Source: UMGS1590 sp036303105 (GTDB taxonomy: Bacteria > Bacillota > Peptococcia > Peptococcales > Peptococcaceae). From it: a stretch of 47,148 nt of DNA. The stretch covers positions 1 to 47,148 of the forward strand of contig JAXJBF010000116.1 in the NCBI GenBank assembly GCA_036303105.1, given 5' to 3'. Positions 23,522 to 32,227 of the stretch are shown in pieces. Made by a program: the position numbers and the translations under genes. Below the pieces are notes generated by a model. The model searched no databases. It was given only the letters and a program-made list of their open reading frames with translations, and was not told where the DNA came from. Within the stretch, counting starts at the first letter, position 1, and each line of letters begins with the position of its first letter.

Positions 23522-25777
23522 TTGGAACCACGTAAAACACGTATACCGTTTATCATTGTGTTTGCTGTTGCTTTTTTAGCAATAGTGATCTCTTTAAAAC
23601 TGTTTTATGTGCAGGTTTTAGCAAGTGAAAAATATAGTGACGATTCGCTGAATAATCGTCTGCAAAATGTAGAAGTGACCCCGAATCGAGGGATTATCTA
23701 TGATCGCAATAATGAAGCTATGGCGATCAGTGTTGAAAAGATGTCTGTTTATATTACACCGTCAGTGATTAGAGAATCGTCGAGCAGAGACGAAATCGTT
23801 GATGATATTGTCGAATGCTTGCATATGACAAAATCAGAGGTTAATAAGATCATTGATGACAGCAGCAGTGATTTTGCATGGCTGAAACGTCAATGTGAAA
23901 AGGCAGATGCAGAAAAACTACAGGAAAAAGATTATTTAGGTATTGGGTTCACAACAGAATATGCACGTGAATATCCAAATAATGAAGAAGCTTGTCATGT
24001 TCTAGGCTTTTGCGGTCTGGACAACCAAGGCTTAGCTGGGATTGAACTTCAATATGATGATACACTAGCGGGAACACCAGGGAAACTGGTTGTTGAATTT
24101 GATAAATTAGGCAACGCTATTCCTCAATCCATTCAAGAATCCATTCCTGCTTCGCAGGGACAGAATATACACCTAACGATTGATTCTACCATTCAATATT
24201 ACGTCGAATCAGCATTGGCAGAAGCGCAAAAGGAACAGAATGCTGAAGCAATGACAAGTATTGTGATGGATGTTAACACAGGCGAAATTCTTGCGATGGC
24301 GAATATCCCTGATTTTGATCCCAATAATTATGGCGATTATGAACCTGAAACCTGGACAAACTTAGCCATTTCAAAATTGTATGAACCAGGGTCTCCATTC
24401 AAAAGCTTATCAACCTCTATGTATCTTGAAGAAGATATTGTTGAGCCTGATACACAACTTTATTGTCCAGGCTATGTAATGATCGATGGACACCGTTTCC
24501 AGGACTGGGATTATCCAGAAGGGGACGGTTTACAGACGATGAAACATGCGGTAGAGCAATCTTGTAATGTGGCGCAGGCCGAATGTGTCAGCAAATTGGG
24601 GTTCGAACGCTTTTATGATTATCTTGACGGATTTGGCATGACAAAAAAGACCGGCGTCGATTTGCCTTCTGAATCTTCTCCACTGATGATTGATGAAGAC
24701 GATGCGGTGGATCTTGACCTTGCCTCTTCTGCTATTGGTCAAGGGAATGCTTATACAGCATTGCAAATGATCACTGCGTTCTCTGCTGTTGTCAATGGCG
24801 GTTATTTGATGAAACCACAAATTGTCTCTGAGATTACAGACAATGACGGTGACGTCGTAGAGAAAACGGAGCCAGAAGTGGTTCGTCAGGTCATTTCTGA
24901 AGAAACTTCCGAGCAAATGCGTGATATTTTGGAAGGTGTCGTTGAAGAAGGGCTGGGTACGCCAGCTGCAGTTGAAGGCTATCGTGTTGGTGGCAAGACT
25001 GGTACAGCAGAAATTGCTTCAGGTGGTACCTATGAAGACAATAATTATATTTTGAGTTTTATGGGGTTTGCACCTGCTGACGATCCAAAATATGCTTGCC
25101 TGGTTGTTGTTGATAGCCCAGAAAGTGGTGGCAATAGTGGGACTTTGGCCGGTGGTATCTTTGCTAAAATTATGAATAATGTGCTCAACTATTATCAAAT
25201 TCCACAGACAGAAGCCCCGAGTGAAGACAATGAAAATATCACGGAAGCTGAAGCTGGTGAAACGGTGACCGTTCCGGATTTGGATCTTCCAATGAGCACT
25301 GAAGAAGCGCGTGCCATTATGCAAAAGGCTGGTTTACAGGTCAGCGATGTGACAACTGGTGATCAATTGGTTTGCTGCTTGCCTGCTTCTGGAACAAAGG
25401 TTGCGGCGGGTTCTACTGTTGAATTTTACAGTATAAGTTCTAACAGTGATTCAATTATTTTGCCATCCTTTGAAGGCAAGACCATTAAAGATGTCGATTT
25501 GATTTTAAATGGATTTGGTTTACAATCAAATCTTTCTGGTAGTGGTTTGGCATATCGTCAGCAGCCAGCGGCCGGTACTTCTGTAACAGCAGGAAGTGAA
25601 GTGAAGGTGTGGTTTGCTGGAACCAGTGAATTGGCCAGCATTCAGGAGGCGACAGAACAGTTGCAAGAGAAGAACAACGATGACAGTGCTTCAGAAAGTA
25701 ACACAGGAAAGAGCAGTGATTCATCGAGCAGCAGCACATCTGATCAATCTAGTGCCAAAAAAGACGACGATGGTTAA
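23522..25777 (+). CDS. Class B penicillin-binding protein with two PASTA domains (division/SpoVD type)
   Basis: Septal DD-transpeptidase of 751 residues that cross-links peptidoglycan made by FtsW. It has one N-terminal membrane anchor (about 9-30), a PBP dimerisation domain, and a transpeptidase domain. The catalytic motifs are Ser291-Pro-Phe-Lys294 (SxxK), Ser347-Cys-Asn349 (SxN) and Lys492-Thr-Gly494 (KTG). Two PASTA domains follow (about 581-637 and 642-698) and then a Ser/Asp-rich tail of 50 residues. The SxxK motif usually reads STFK; here Thr is replaced by Pro. The start is TTG with AAGGAG upstream; the nearby ATG at 23515 is out of frame and stops soon. Both FtsI/PBP2b and SpoVD roles are possible. 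Confidence 0.93.
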   Translation: MEPRKTRIPFIIVFAVAFLAIVISLKLFYVQVLASEKYSDDSLNNRLQNVEVTPNRGIIYDRNNEAMAISVEKMSVYITPSVIRESSSRDEIVDDIVECLHMTKSEVNKIIDDSSSDFAWLKRQCEKADAEKLQEKDYLGIGFTTEYAREYPNNEEACHVLGFCGLDNQGLAGIELQYDDTLAGTPGKLVVEFDKLGNAIPQSIQESIPASQGQNIHLTIDSTIQYYVESALAEAQKEQNAEAMTSIVMDVNTGEILAMANIPDFDPNNYGDYEPETWTNLAISKLYEPGSPFKSLSTSMYLEEDIVEPDTQLYCPGYVMIDGHRFQDWDYPEGDGLQTMKHAVEQSCNVAQAECVSKLGFERFYDYLDGFGMTKKTGVDLPSESSPLMIDEDDAVDLDLASSAIGQGNAYTALQMITAFSAVVNGGYLMKPQIVSEITDNDGDVVEKTEPEVVRQVISEETSEQMRDILEGVVEEGLGTPAAVEGYRVGGKTGTAEIASGGTYEDNNYILSFMGFAPADDPKYACLVVVDSPESGGNSGTLAGGIFAKIMNNVLNYYQIPQTEAPSEDNENITEAEAGETVTVPDLDLPMSTEEARAIMQKAGLQVSDVTTGDQLVCCLPASGTKVAAGSTVEFYSISSNSDSIILPSFEGKTIKDVDLILNGFGLQSNLSGSGLAYRQQPAAGTSVTAGSEVKVWFAGTSELASIQEATEQLQEKNNDDSASESNTGKSSDSSSSSTSDQSSAKKDDDG

Positions 25778-25857
25778 TGTGTTGCCGAATGCCGTTGAGG
25801 CAGGCGCGTCTTTCTGACTTTAACAATAATCATCACTGATTACTTCATAGCTTAGAG

Positions 25858-25888
25858 AAGCCGGAGAGTGCTTAGGCATTTCCGGCTT
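25858..25888 (+). promoter_or_regulatory. Stem-loop before murF
   Basis: An 8-bp stem AAGCCGGA/TCCGGCTT (25858-25865 with 25881-25888) with a small TGC/GCA inner stem. There is no T-run after it, so it is not a simple terminator. It may be an RNA processing site or a weak attenuator in the 136-nt gap between the PBP gene and murF. Confidence 0.4.
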
Positions 25889-25913
25889 ACTCGATTTAAT
25901 GGAGGATATTATT

Positions 25914-27308
25914 ATGTATCAAGTTTCAATAGATCAAATTGCAAAAGAAATGGGGCTCGTTTATCAAGGCCCTGCAGGTAAGTTTGTCCGTAATGTGGTT
26001 TTTGACAGTCGGCAGGTAGGGCAGGATGATTTGTTTGTTGCCATTCGTGGTCAACGCGTGGATGGTCATCGCTTTATTGAACAAGCCATTGAAGCTGGTG
26101 CTGCTGTTGTGGCTGTTGATGAGGCACATGCATTTTCAAGTGAAACAACCGGGTGCATTATTGTTGATGATGGTCAGCAATTTATCCAGGCTCTTGGCAA
26201 GTGGTGTCGACGTCAGTTCCATGGCCCAGTGATTGCCATTACTGGCAGTCAGGGAAAGACCAGTACAAAAGACTTGCTGGCTCAAGTATGTGAGCAATCT
26301 CATCAAGTGGTCGTGACAAAAGAAAATCAAAATAATGAATTAGGGATGCCGTTAACATTGACAAGACTCGATGAAGATACGGATATCTTAATTGTTGAGA
26401 TGGGAATGACTGGATTTGGCGAGATTGATTTTCTGTGTCAGATTGCACAACCGACTCATGCGATTATTACAGGGATTGGCCTGGTTCATGCCGAATTTTT
26501 GGGCAGTCAGCAAGGTATTGCGCGCGCAAAAACAGAACTGTTCAAGTATCTTCCTGAAAGCGGCACGGTAGCACTGCGCGTAAAAGATCGGGAACTAGTA
26601 GCACCATATTTGAAGGAATGTATGGCCAATGTTGTATGGTGCAGTGATGAAAATGAAGGCGGAGATTTGGTCAGTTCGCAGGTATCTCTGGAATCTGAAA
26701 GCAGCAATTTTGATTGTCAAATGAATGGGGTTTCCTTTCATGTAACACTGCCGTTTGCTGGCCGGCATTTTATTGATAATGCGCTTTTGGTAACAGCCGT
26801 AGCGCGTGCTATTGACATTTCTGTTTCAGACATTCAAAATGGATTGGGGTCTGCAGTATCCCTTTCGTCGAGCCGAATGGAAATGCATCCATTGTCAGAG
26901 AATCGCTTGTTGATCAACGATTGCTACAATGCCAATCCTGATTCTATGATGGCGACGCTGGATGTACTGGCTGGTTATAAGCCGCGCCCAACAATTGCTT
27001 GTCTTGGGAATATGTATGAATTAGGTCAATACGAGCAGGAAGGCCATGCAAAGGTTGGCCGTCACTTGGCTGAATTGGGGATAGATGGCTTGATCTGCCT
27101 TGGTAGTTTGGCTGAGATTATTGGCGAAAGTGCGATAGCAGCAGGTATGCCAAGTTCAAAGGTGTACTACGTGGATACCAATAAGCAGGTAGCATGCATT
27201 CTTGAGGAACATGCACCAAAAGATGCTGTGATACTTGTTAAAGGCAGTAATAGTATGAAAATGGTTGATGTATATCAGGCTATATTAAAAAATAAAAGAA
27301 TGTTATAA
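25914..27308 (+). CDS. murF: UDP-MurNAc-tripeptide:D-Ala-D-Ala ligase
   Basis: Cytoplasmic ATP-dependent ligase of 464 residues that adds D-Ala-D-Ala to the peptidoglycan precursor. The N-terminal domain has VFDSRQVGQDDLFVAIRG, the P-loop is GSQGKTSTK, and the central domain carries EMGMTGFGEI and the KENQNNELGMPLTL segment typical of MurF. The late DCYNANPDSM and GNMYELG motifs also point to MurF rather than MurE. The ATG at 25914 is preceded by GGAGG; an ATG at 25899 lacks a ribosome binding site. MurE is not adjacent, although it usually is. Confidence 0.95.
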   Translation: MYQVSIDQIAKEMGLVYQGPAGKFVRNVVFDSRQVGQDDLFVAIRGQRVDGHRFIEQAIEAGAAVVAVDEAHAFSSETTGCIIVDDGQQFIQALGKWCRRQFHGPVIAITGSQGKTSTKDLLAQVCEQSHQVVVTKENQNNELGMPLTLTRLDEDTDILIVEMGMTGFGEIDFLCQIAQPTHAIITGIGLVHAEFLGSQQGIARAKTELFKYLPESGTVALRVKDRELVAPYLKECMANVVWCSDENEGGDLVSSQVSLESESSNFDCQMNGVSFHVTLPFAGRHFIDNALLVTAVARAIDISVSDIQNGLGSAVSLSSSRMEMHPLSENRLLINDCYNANPDSMMATLDVLAGYKPRPTIACLGNMYELGQYEQEGHAKVGRHLAELGIDGLICLGSLAEIIGESAIAAGMPSSKVYYVDTNKQVACILEEHAPKDAVILVKGSNSMKMVDVYQAILKNKRML

Positions 27309-27343
27309 TGATGAATGATTTCAAGCAGAAGCGGGAGATGGCC

Positions 27344-28327
27344 ATGAAAGAAATTAAACTGCAGGATATTGCTGGTTTTCAAATTGGCAACGCAGACAAT
27401 CAACATGCGGGCACAGGGTGCACAGTCATTATATGCCCAGAGGGAGCTCCATGTAGTGTGGATATTCGGGGCGGTGGTCCGGCCAGTCGAGAAAGCGCTT
27501 TGCTTGATCCGTCAGCAGCTGCAGATCGCATTCATGCGATCCTGTTAGGTGGCGGGAGTGCTTATGGCTTAGACGCGGCCGGTGGCGTGATGCATTTTCT
27601 TGAAGAACGCAATATTGGACTGCCAGTAGGCAGTGCAGTGGTTCCGTTGGTTGTTGCAGCTTGCATTTTTGATTTAGCATGTGGTGATAATGTACGTCCA
27701 GACGCAGCAATGGGATATGCGGCTTGTGAAGCAGCGGAAAGTCGTGCTCCGTTTGAAGAAGGCAATCATGGTGTGGGGACAGGTGCTACAGTTGGGAAGC
27801 TTCTCAATGGTCAAGGTATGATGAAAAGTGGCCTCGGAACATGTGCCATTGAGTTGGGTGAATTCCAAATTGGTGCTGTGGTTGCAGTAAATGCATTGGG
27901 TGATGTGCTGGATGAGCATGGAAACATTCTTGCAGGTTTACGAACATCTGACGGCATTGGTTTTGCGGATACACGAAAAATGATGTTGAATCATTATGAG
28001 GATCTTTTGCCAATATTAGCAGGAGCTGGCGATGCAACCACCAATACAACCATTGGTGCTGTTATTATGAATGGAAAGTTTAATAAGACGCAATTGAAAA
28101 AGATTGCTGCGTTGGCATCAAACGGCTTGGTACGAGCAGTACGTCCTGTGAATACGACCGCTGATGGTGATTCAATTTTTGCATTAAGTGTTGGTGATGT
28201 AAATTTTGATCTTAATCTTGCTGGTTCCGCTGCAGCATATGTGGTAGAACAAGCCATCCGGCGTGCTGTTTACGCTGCAGAAAGTGCTTATGGTGTACCA
28301 GCATGGTGTGATTTTAATAAGAAGTAA
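27344..28327 (+). CDS. P1 family peptidase (DmpA/NylC-type, S58) inside the division cluster
   Basis: Predicted self-processing aminopeptidase or amidase of 327 residues. The precursor is cut between Asn234 and Thr235 in TTNTTIGAV, the conserved site of the DmpA/BapA/6-aminohexanoate-oligomer hydrolase family, which frees the catalytic threonine. Other family stretches are HAGTGCTVI, GGGSAYGLDAAGGV and the GVGTGATVGK loop. No signal peptide is seen, so it is probably cytoplasmic. Known relatives cleave D-amino-acid or beta-amino-acid N-termini or cyclic and linear amides. The ATG at 27344 follows GGGAG; earlier ATG codons at 27308 (overlapping the murF stop) and 27338 are possible. Its place between murF and mraY hints at a role in precursor editing or recycling, but that is inference. 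Confidence 0.85.
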   Translation: MKEIKLQDIAGFQIGNADNQHAGTGCTVIICPEGAPCSVDIRGGGPASRESALLDPSAAADRIHAILLGGGSAYGLDAAGGVMHFLEERNIGLPVGSAVVPLVVAACIFDLACGDNVRPDAAMGYAACEAAESRAPFEEGNHGVGTGATVGKLLNGQGMMKSGLGTCAIELGEFQIGAVVAVNALGDVLDEHGNILAGLRTSDGIGFADTRKMMLNHYEDLLPILAGAGDATTNTTIGAVIMNGKFNKTQLKKIAALASNGLVRAVRPVNTTADGDSIFALSVGDVNFDLNLAGSAAAYVVEQAIRRAVYAAESAYGVPAWCDFNKK

Positions 28328-28357
28328 GGATAGCAGATAAGTGGGAGGAAATCTGGA

Positions 28358-29317
28358 ATGTGGGCATTAGGATTTATTATTAGCTTAGTGATCGGATTGG
28401 TTGTCGGTCATTTTATGATCCCTATTCTACATAAGTTGAAATTCGGTCAATCTATTCGTGAAGAGGGGCCAAAAAGCCATCAAAAGAAGCAAGGAACCCC
28501 AACAATGGGTGGGATTCTATTTATGATTACTGTTATTGTCACCTTAGTGCTGATGGGGCAATTTAATGGGGTTACCTGGTTTATTGTAGGTAGCGCTATG
28601 CTTTTTGGGTTGATTGGTTTGACAGACGATGCCATTAAAATTATTATGCATCACAATGAAGGATTAACACCGAAACAGAAAATTGCTTTGCAATTGATTG
28701 CAGCCATTCTCATTGTATTCTGGGCATCTCGTCTGGATATGAATGTGAGTGATTTTTGGATTCCATTGTTTAACATCGTGCTGCCTGTAGGTATTCTCTA
28801 TTGGCCGTTAATGGTTTTTATCATCGTAGGAACGACCAATAGTGCCAATTTGACAGATGGCTTGGATGGTCTGCTGACAACTGTAAGTATCGTTATTTTC
28901 TTAGCTTTCTTTGCTATCGTAAAACTTTACAATGAACCTCATTCCTTAATTGTTATCGCAGTAATGATTGGTGCTTGCTTGGCGTTTCTCTTTTATAATC
29001 ATCACCCAGCGCGGGTATTCATGGGGGATACAGGCAGTTTCTTTATCGGTGGCATGGTTGTTGCCCTGGCAATGGTTACCAAGACAGAATTGCTCATTCC
29101 AGCTATGTGCTTCACTTATTTGATCGAAGCATGTTCAGACATTATTCAGGTATCCGTTTACAAAAGAACCAAACGTCGTGTGTTTAGAATGGCACCATTG
29201 CACCATCATTTTGAGTTGGGTGGCCGCAGTGAAAATCAGGTAGTACGTTTATTTTGTATTATTACGATAGTGTCATGCGTGATTGGGGTCGCCCTTTATT
29301 GGACGGCATTGCTTTAA
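28358..29317 (+). CDS. mraY: Phospho-MurNAc-pentapeptide translocase
   Basis: Polytopic inner-membrane enzyme of 319 residues that transfers phospho-MurNAc-pentapeptide to undecaprenyl phosphate, giving lipid I. About ten membrane segments are visible. Family motifs are EGPKSHQKKQGTPTMGG, the catalytic Asp pair in GLTDDAIK, NLTDGLDGL, FMGDTGSFFIGG and the PLHHHFEL loop near the C-terminus. The length is normal. It has a GGGAGGA ribosome binding site and follows the peptidase gene by 30 nt. Confidence 0.97.
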   Translation: MWALGFIISLVIGLVVGHFMIPILHKLKFGQSIREEGPKSHQKKQGTPTMGGILFMITVIVTLVLMGQFNGVTWFIVGSAMLFGLIGLTDDAIKIIMHHNEGLTPKQKIALQLIAAILIVFWASRLDMNVSDFWIPLFNIVLPVGILYWPLMVFIIVGTTNSANLTDGLDGLLTTVSIVIFLAFFAIVKLYNEPHSLIVIAVMIGACLAFLFYNHHPARVFMGDTGSFFIGGMVVALAMVTKTELLIPAMCFTYLIEACSDIIQVSVYKRTKRRVFRMAPLHHHFELGGRSENQVVRLFCIITIVSCVIGVALYWTALL

Positions 29318-29335
29318 AGATAGAGGAGGAGAAAC

Positions 29336-30697
29336 ATGGGAGATGCTATTTTGATCATTGGGGCCGCGCGTAGTGGGATTGCCAGTGCAGAATATTTGCT
29401 TTCCATTGGAAAAACAATTGTTGTTAGTGATATGAATACAAATCTGGCAGAAAAGGTTGAGACGCAGCTTGGGCATGCGTCTGTTTCCTATGTTTGGGGC
29501 AAACAGCCAGATGTAGAAGCCATTCAGCCAGAATTGATCGTAATGAGTCCTGGCGTACCGTTGACGATTCCGCCGGTTGTAAAAGCGCGTGAAATGAACA
29601 TCCCTGTTATTAGTGAACCTGAATTGGCATTTCGCTACAGTGATGTTCCGTTTGTGGCAATTACAGGAACGAATGGGAAGACAACGACGACGACTTTAAC
29701 TGCTGTTTTGCTTGAAAAAGAAGGTCGTAAAGTGGTTGCTGGCGGCAACATTGGTTTGCCATTGATTAGTCAATGTCCGCAAATGACAGCACATGATATT
29801 GTTGTTGCCGAGATGAGCAGTTTCCAATTGGAAAGTGTGGATACATTCCGTCCAAAGGTGGCTGTTGTTATGAATGTGACGCCAGATCATTTGGACCGCC
29901 ACAAAACAATGGAAGCCTATGCCGCGGCCAAAGCAAACATATTTAAAAATCAAACAGCCGATGATTATTTGTTGTTGAATAAAGATGATGCTATCGTGGC
30001 TGCAATGGCAGATGAAGCAGCTTCTCACGTATATTTCTTTAGTCAGAAGGAAATCCTTGATGAAGGGATATGGCTTGAGAATGGAACACTTATGTTTTCT
30101 CTGCAGAAAGAGGAGACATCGCAGGCTTTGATTTCAGCAAATGACATTGGTATTGTTGGTGCGCATAACTGGCAAAATGCAATGGCCGCATCTTTGGCCG
30201 CATTGTTAATGGGGCAACAGCCGGCCATTATCGCTGAACGCCTGCGTGCTTTTAAAGGAGTCGCTCATCGTATGGAACCTGTAGCGACGATTGATGGCGT
30301 ACTTTATGTTAATGATTCCAAAGGAACCAATCCTGATTCTACAGAAAAAGCACTGGGATCGTATGGTGAACATCCGATTGTTCTCATTGCAGGCGGCCGC
30401 AATAAAGGCAGCGATATGGCTGTGCTCGTCCCATTGATGCAGGAACACTGTCGAGGTGTTGTGTTGGTAGGGGAAGCTACTGAAGACTTTATTGATGCGT
30501 TCACACGCACAGGTTATCAGGATTATGTGTGTGCTGATTCTTTTGAACATGCAGTTGCCAAGGCGCGTGATATGGCGCAATCAGGAGATGTGGTGTTGCT
30601 TTCTCCTGCATGTGCAAGCTGGGATATGTTTGATAATTTTGAGCAGCGCGGCGATCTGTTCAAAGATCTGGTGAAGGGTTATGCAGAAAAACAGTAA
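29336..30697 (+). CDS. murD: UDP-MurNAc-L-Ala:D-Glu ligase
   Basis: Cytoplasmic ATP-dependent ligase of 453 residues that adds D-glutamate to UDP-MurNAc-L-Ala. It starts with the Rossmann-like ILIIGAARSGIASAEYL, has the P-loop GTNGKTTTT, the EMSSFQLE and NVTPDHLDRH motifs, then DSKGTNPDST and the late LLSPACASWDMFDNFEQRG, which are MurD-specific. It begins 18 nt after mraY with AGAGGAGG. Its last 17 nt overlap the ftsW start. Confidence 0.97.
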   Translation: MGDAILIIGAARSGIASAEYLLSIGKTIVVSDMNTNLAEKVETQLGHASVSYVWGKQPDVEAIQPELIVMSPGVPLTIPPVVKAREMNIPVISEPELAFRYSDVPFVAITGTNGKTTTTTLTAVLLEKEGRKVVAGGNIGLPLISQCPQMTAHDIVVAEMSSFQLESVDTFRPKVAVVMNVTPDHLDRHKTMEAYAAAKANIFKNQTADDYLLLNKDDAIVAAMADEAASHVYFFSQKEILDEGIWLENGTLMFSLQKEETSQALISANDIGIVGAHNWQNAMAASLAALLMGQQPAIIAERLRAFKGVAHRMEPVATIDGVLYVNDSKGTNPDSTEKALGSYGEHPIVLIAGGRNKGSDMAVLVPLMQEHCRGVVLVGEATEDFIDAFTRTGYQDYVCADSFEHAVAKARDMAQSGDVVLLSPACASWDMFDNFEQRGDLFKDLVKGYAEKQ

Positions 30698-32192
30698 CAA
30701 TGGGCAAAAACGCCCTGTGTTGGTTGAACAAAATCATTCAACATCTAAGACAAAAGATCAGCAGCGACGCAAGACGCAGCAGAAACAAACAGTTGGCCAG
30801 CGACAAATGATGCAAGAGTCGTCACATCAAGCTCTGTCAATGGCAAATCGTCGTGCTCCAAGTTTGCAGGAGCGAGCGGAACAACATCGTCGTGAACATG
30901 AGAAAGAAACGAATGAGCAGCAGCGTGTTGTGAAATCACGTACCGTGCAGTCACAACATAAAAAAGATGTTCAGTCGCCAACAAAGACGCGTAAAAAACA
31001 AAAATCTAAAAAGACATCACCAAAAGAACCTGGTGTTTTAGATAAAATTTTTGTGCGTGGCAGCGCTGCGGCGGGTGCACCAGATTTTTTCATCATGGAA
31101 GTGGTGGCCATATTATTGGCAATTGGGTTAATCATGGTATTTTCTGCCAGCAGCTATCGTTCTTTATTGGAAAATGGCAACGCATACAGTTATTTTATCA
31201 AGCAAACGGCATCGGCTGTGATGGGCATTGTTGTCGCATTTGCTGTCATGATGATGAATCCAGGTATTTTCCAAAAACTTGCACCAGTTTTACTAATTCT
31301 GGTCTTCTTCTTGCTGCTGTTTACACTGTTTGCCGGGGAAGAAAGTCTAGGGGCGACACGTTGGGTAACAATTGCTGGGATACGTTTCCAACCATCAGAA
31401 ATGGCAAAACCTTTAATGGTTATATGTACTGCTGACTTGATCAAGAATGGTCCCTATGAATTCGTCAAAGATCGTAATGGCATCATGACCTTTTTAATGA
31501 TTTTAGCCACTTTTGCTGTTATTGCATTGGAAGATTTAGGATCTGCGCTGGCCATTTGTGGCGGGTGCTTCGCTATGTTTATTGTTGCTGGGTTGTCAAA
31601 GCGTTGGATCTTGGGCGTTATTGGCGCTGGTATCGGTGTTGTTGCCATTTATTGCATCATGGAGCCTTATCGTATTCAGCGTTTGCTGGGCTTTATCAAT
31701 CAAACAGATGCTGATGCAGCAAGTGGTTCTGCGTATCAGTTGGTACAAAGTTTGTATGCGTTTGGTTCTGGTGGCCTTTTTGGCGTAGGCCTTGGTAATA
31801 GCGGTCAAAAACTGCTTTATTTGCCAGGTATGCATACCGACTTTATTTATTCGGTTATTGGCGAAGAATTTGGCATCGTTGGTGCCTTGTTAGTATTAGG
31901 GTTGTTCATGGCTTTTGCATGGCGTGGCTTTTGGCTTGCTACGCGCATTGAAGATACCTTTAAATCTTATCTGGCATTTGGTGAGACGGCCATCATTACA
32001 GTTCAGGCCTTGATTAATATGGCCGTTGCTGTTGGTGTGTGTCCGGTTACTGGGATTACTTTGCCTTTGATTAGTTATGGTGGTACCTCGCTGGTTATTA
32101 CGTTGACTATTATTGGTATATTGCTGAATATGTCACGTTATGCAGATAAAACAAAGAAAAGGCGGGTACCAAAGAAAACAACAAAAGAATGA
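30681..32192 (+). CDS. ftsW: Lipid II polymerase FtsW/SpoVE with long N-terminal extension
   Basis: SEDS-family peptidoglycan glycosyltransferase of 503 residues, partner of the class B PBP. Residues about 137-490 form the usual ten-helix SEDS domain, with GATRWVTIAGIRFQPSEMAK, RLLGFINQ, SGGLFGVGLGNSGQK, HTDFIYSVIGEEFG and the C-terminal PLISYGGTSL. The first 135 residues are hydrophilic, rich in Gln, Lys, Arg and Ser, probably disordered and cytoplasmic; this is far longer than the usual 10-40 residues. The start overlaps murD by 17 nt; a later in-frame start (for example Met43/44) cannot be excluded but would still leave about 90 extra residues. Confidence 0.95.
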   Translation: MQKNSNNGQKRPVLVEQNHSTSKTKDQQRRKTQQKQTVGQRQMMQESSHQALSMANRRAPSLQERAEQHRREHEKETNEQQRVVKSRTVQSQHKKDVQSPTKTRKKQKSKKTSPKEPGVLDKIFVRGSAAAGAPDFFIMEVVAILLAIGLIMVFSASSYRSLLENGNAYSYFIKQTASAVMGIVVAFAVMMMNPGIFQKLAPVLLILVFFLLLFTLFAGEESLGATRWVTIAGIRFQPSEMAKPLMVICTADLIKNGPYEFVKDRNGIMTFLMILATFAVIALEDLGSALAICGGCFAMFIVAGLSKRWILGVIGAGIGVVAIYCIMEPYRIQRLLGFINQTDADAASGSAYQLVQSLYAFGSGGLFGVGLGNSGQKLLYLPGMHTDFIYSVIGEEFGIVGALLVLGLFMAFAWRGFWLATRIEDTFKSYLAFGETAIITVQALINMAVAVGVCPVTGITLPLISYGGTSLVITLTIIGILLNMSRYADKTKKRRVPKKTTKE

Positions 32193-32227
32193 AAGACTAT
32201 GATTAATAATACAATGGGGGAAGACGT

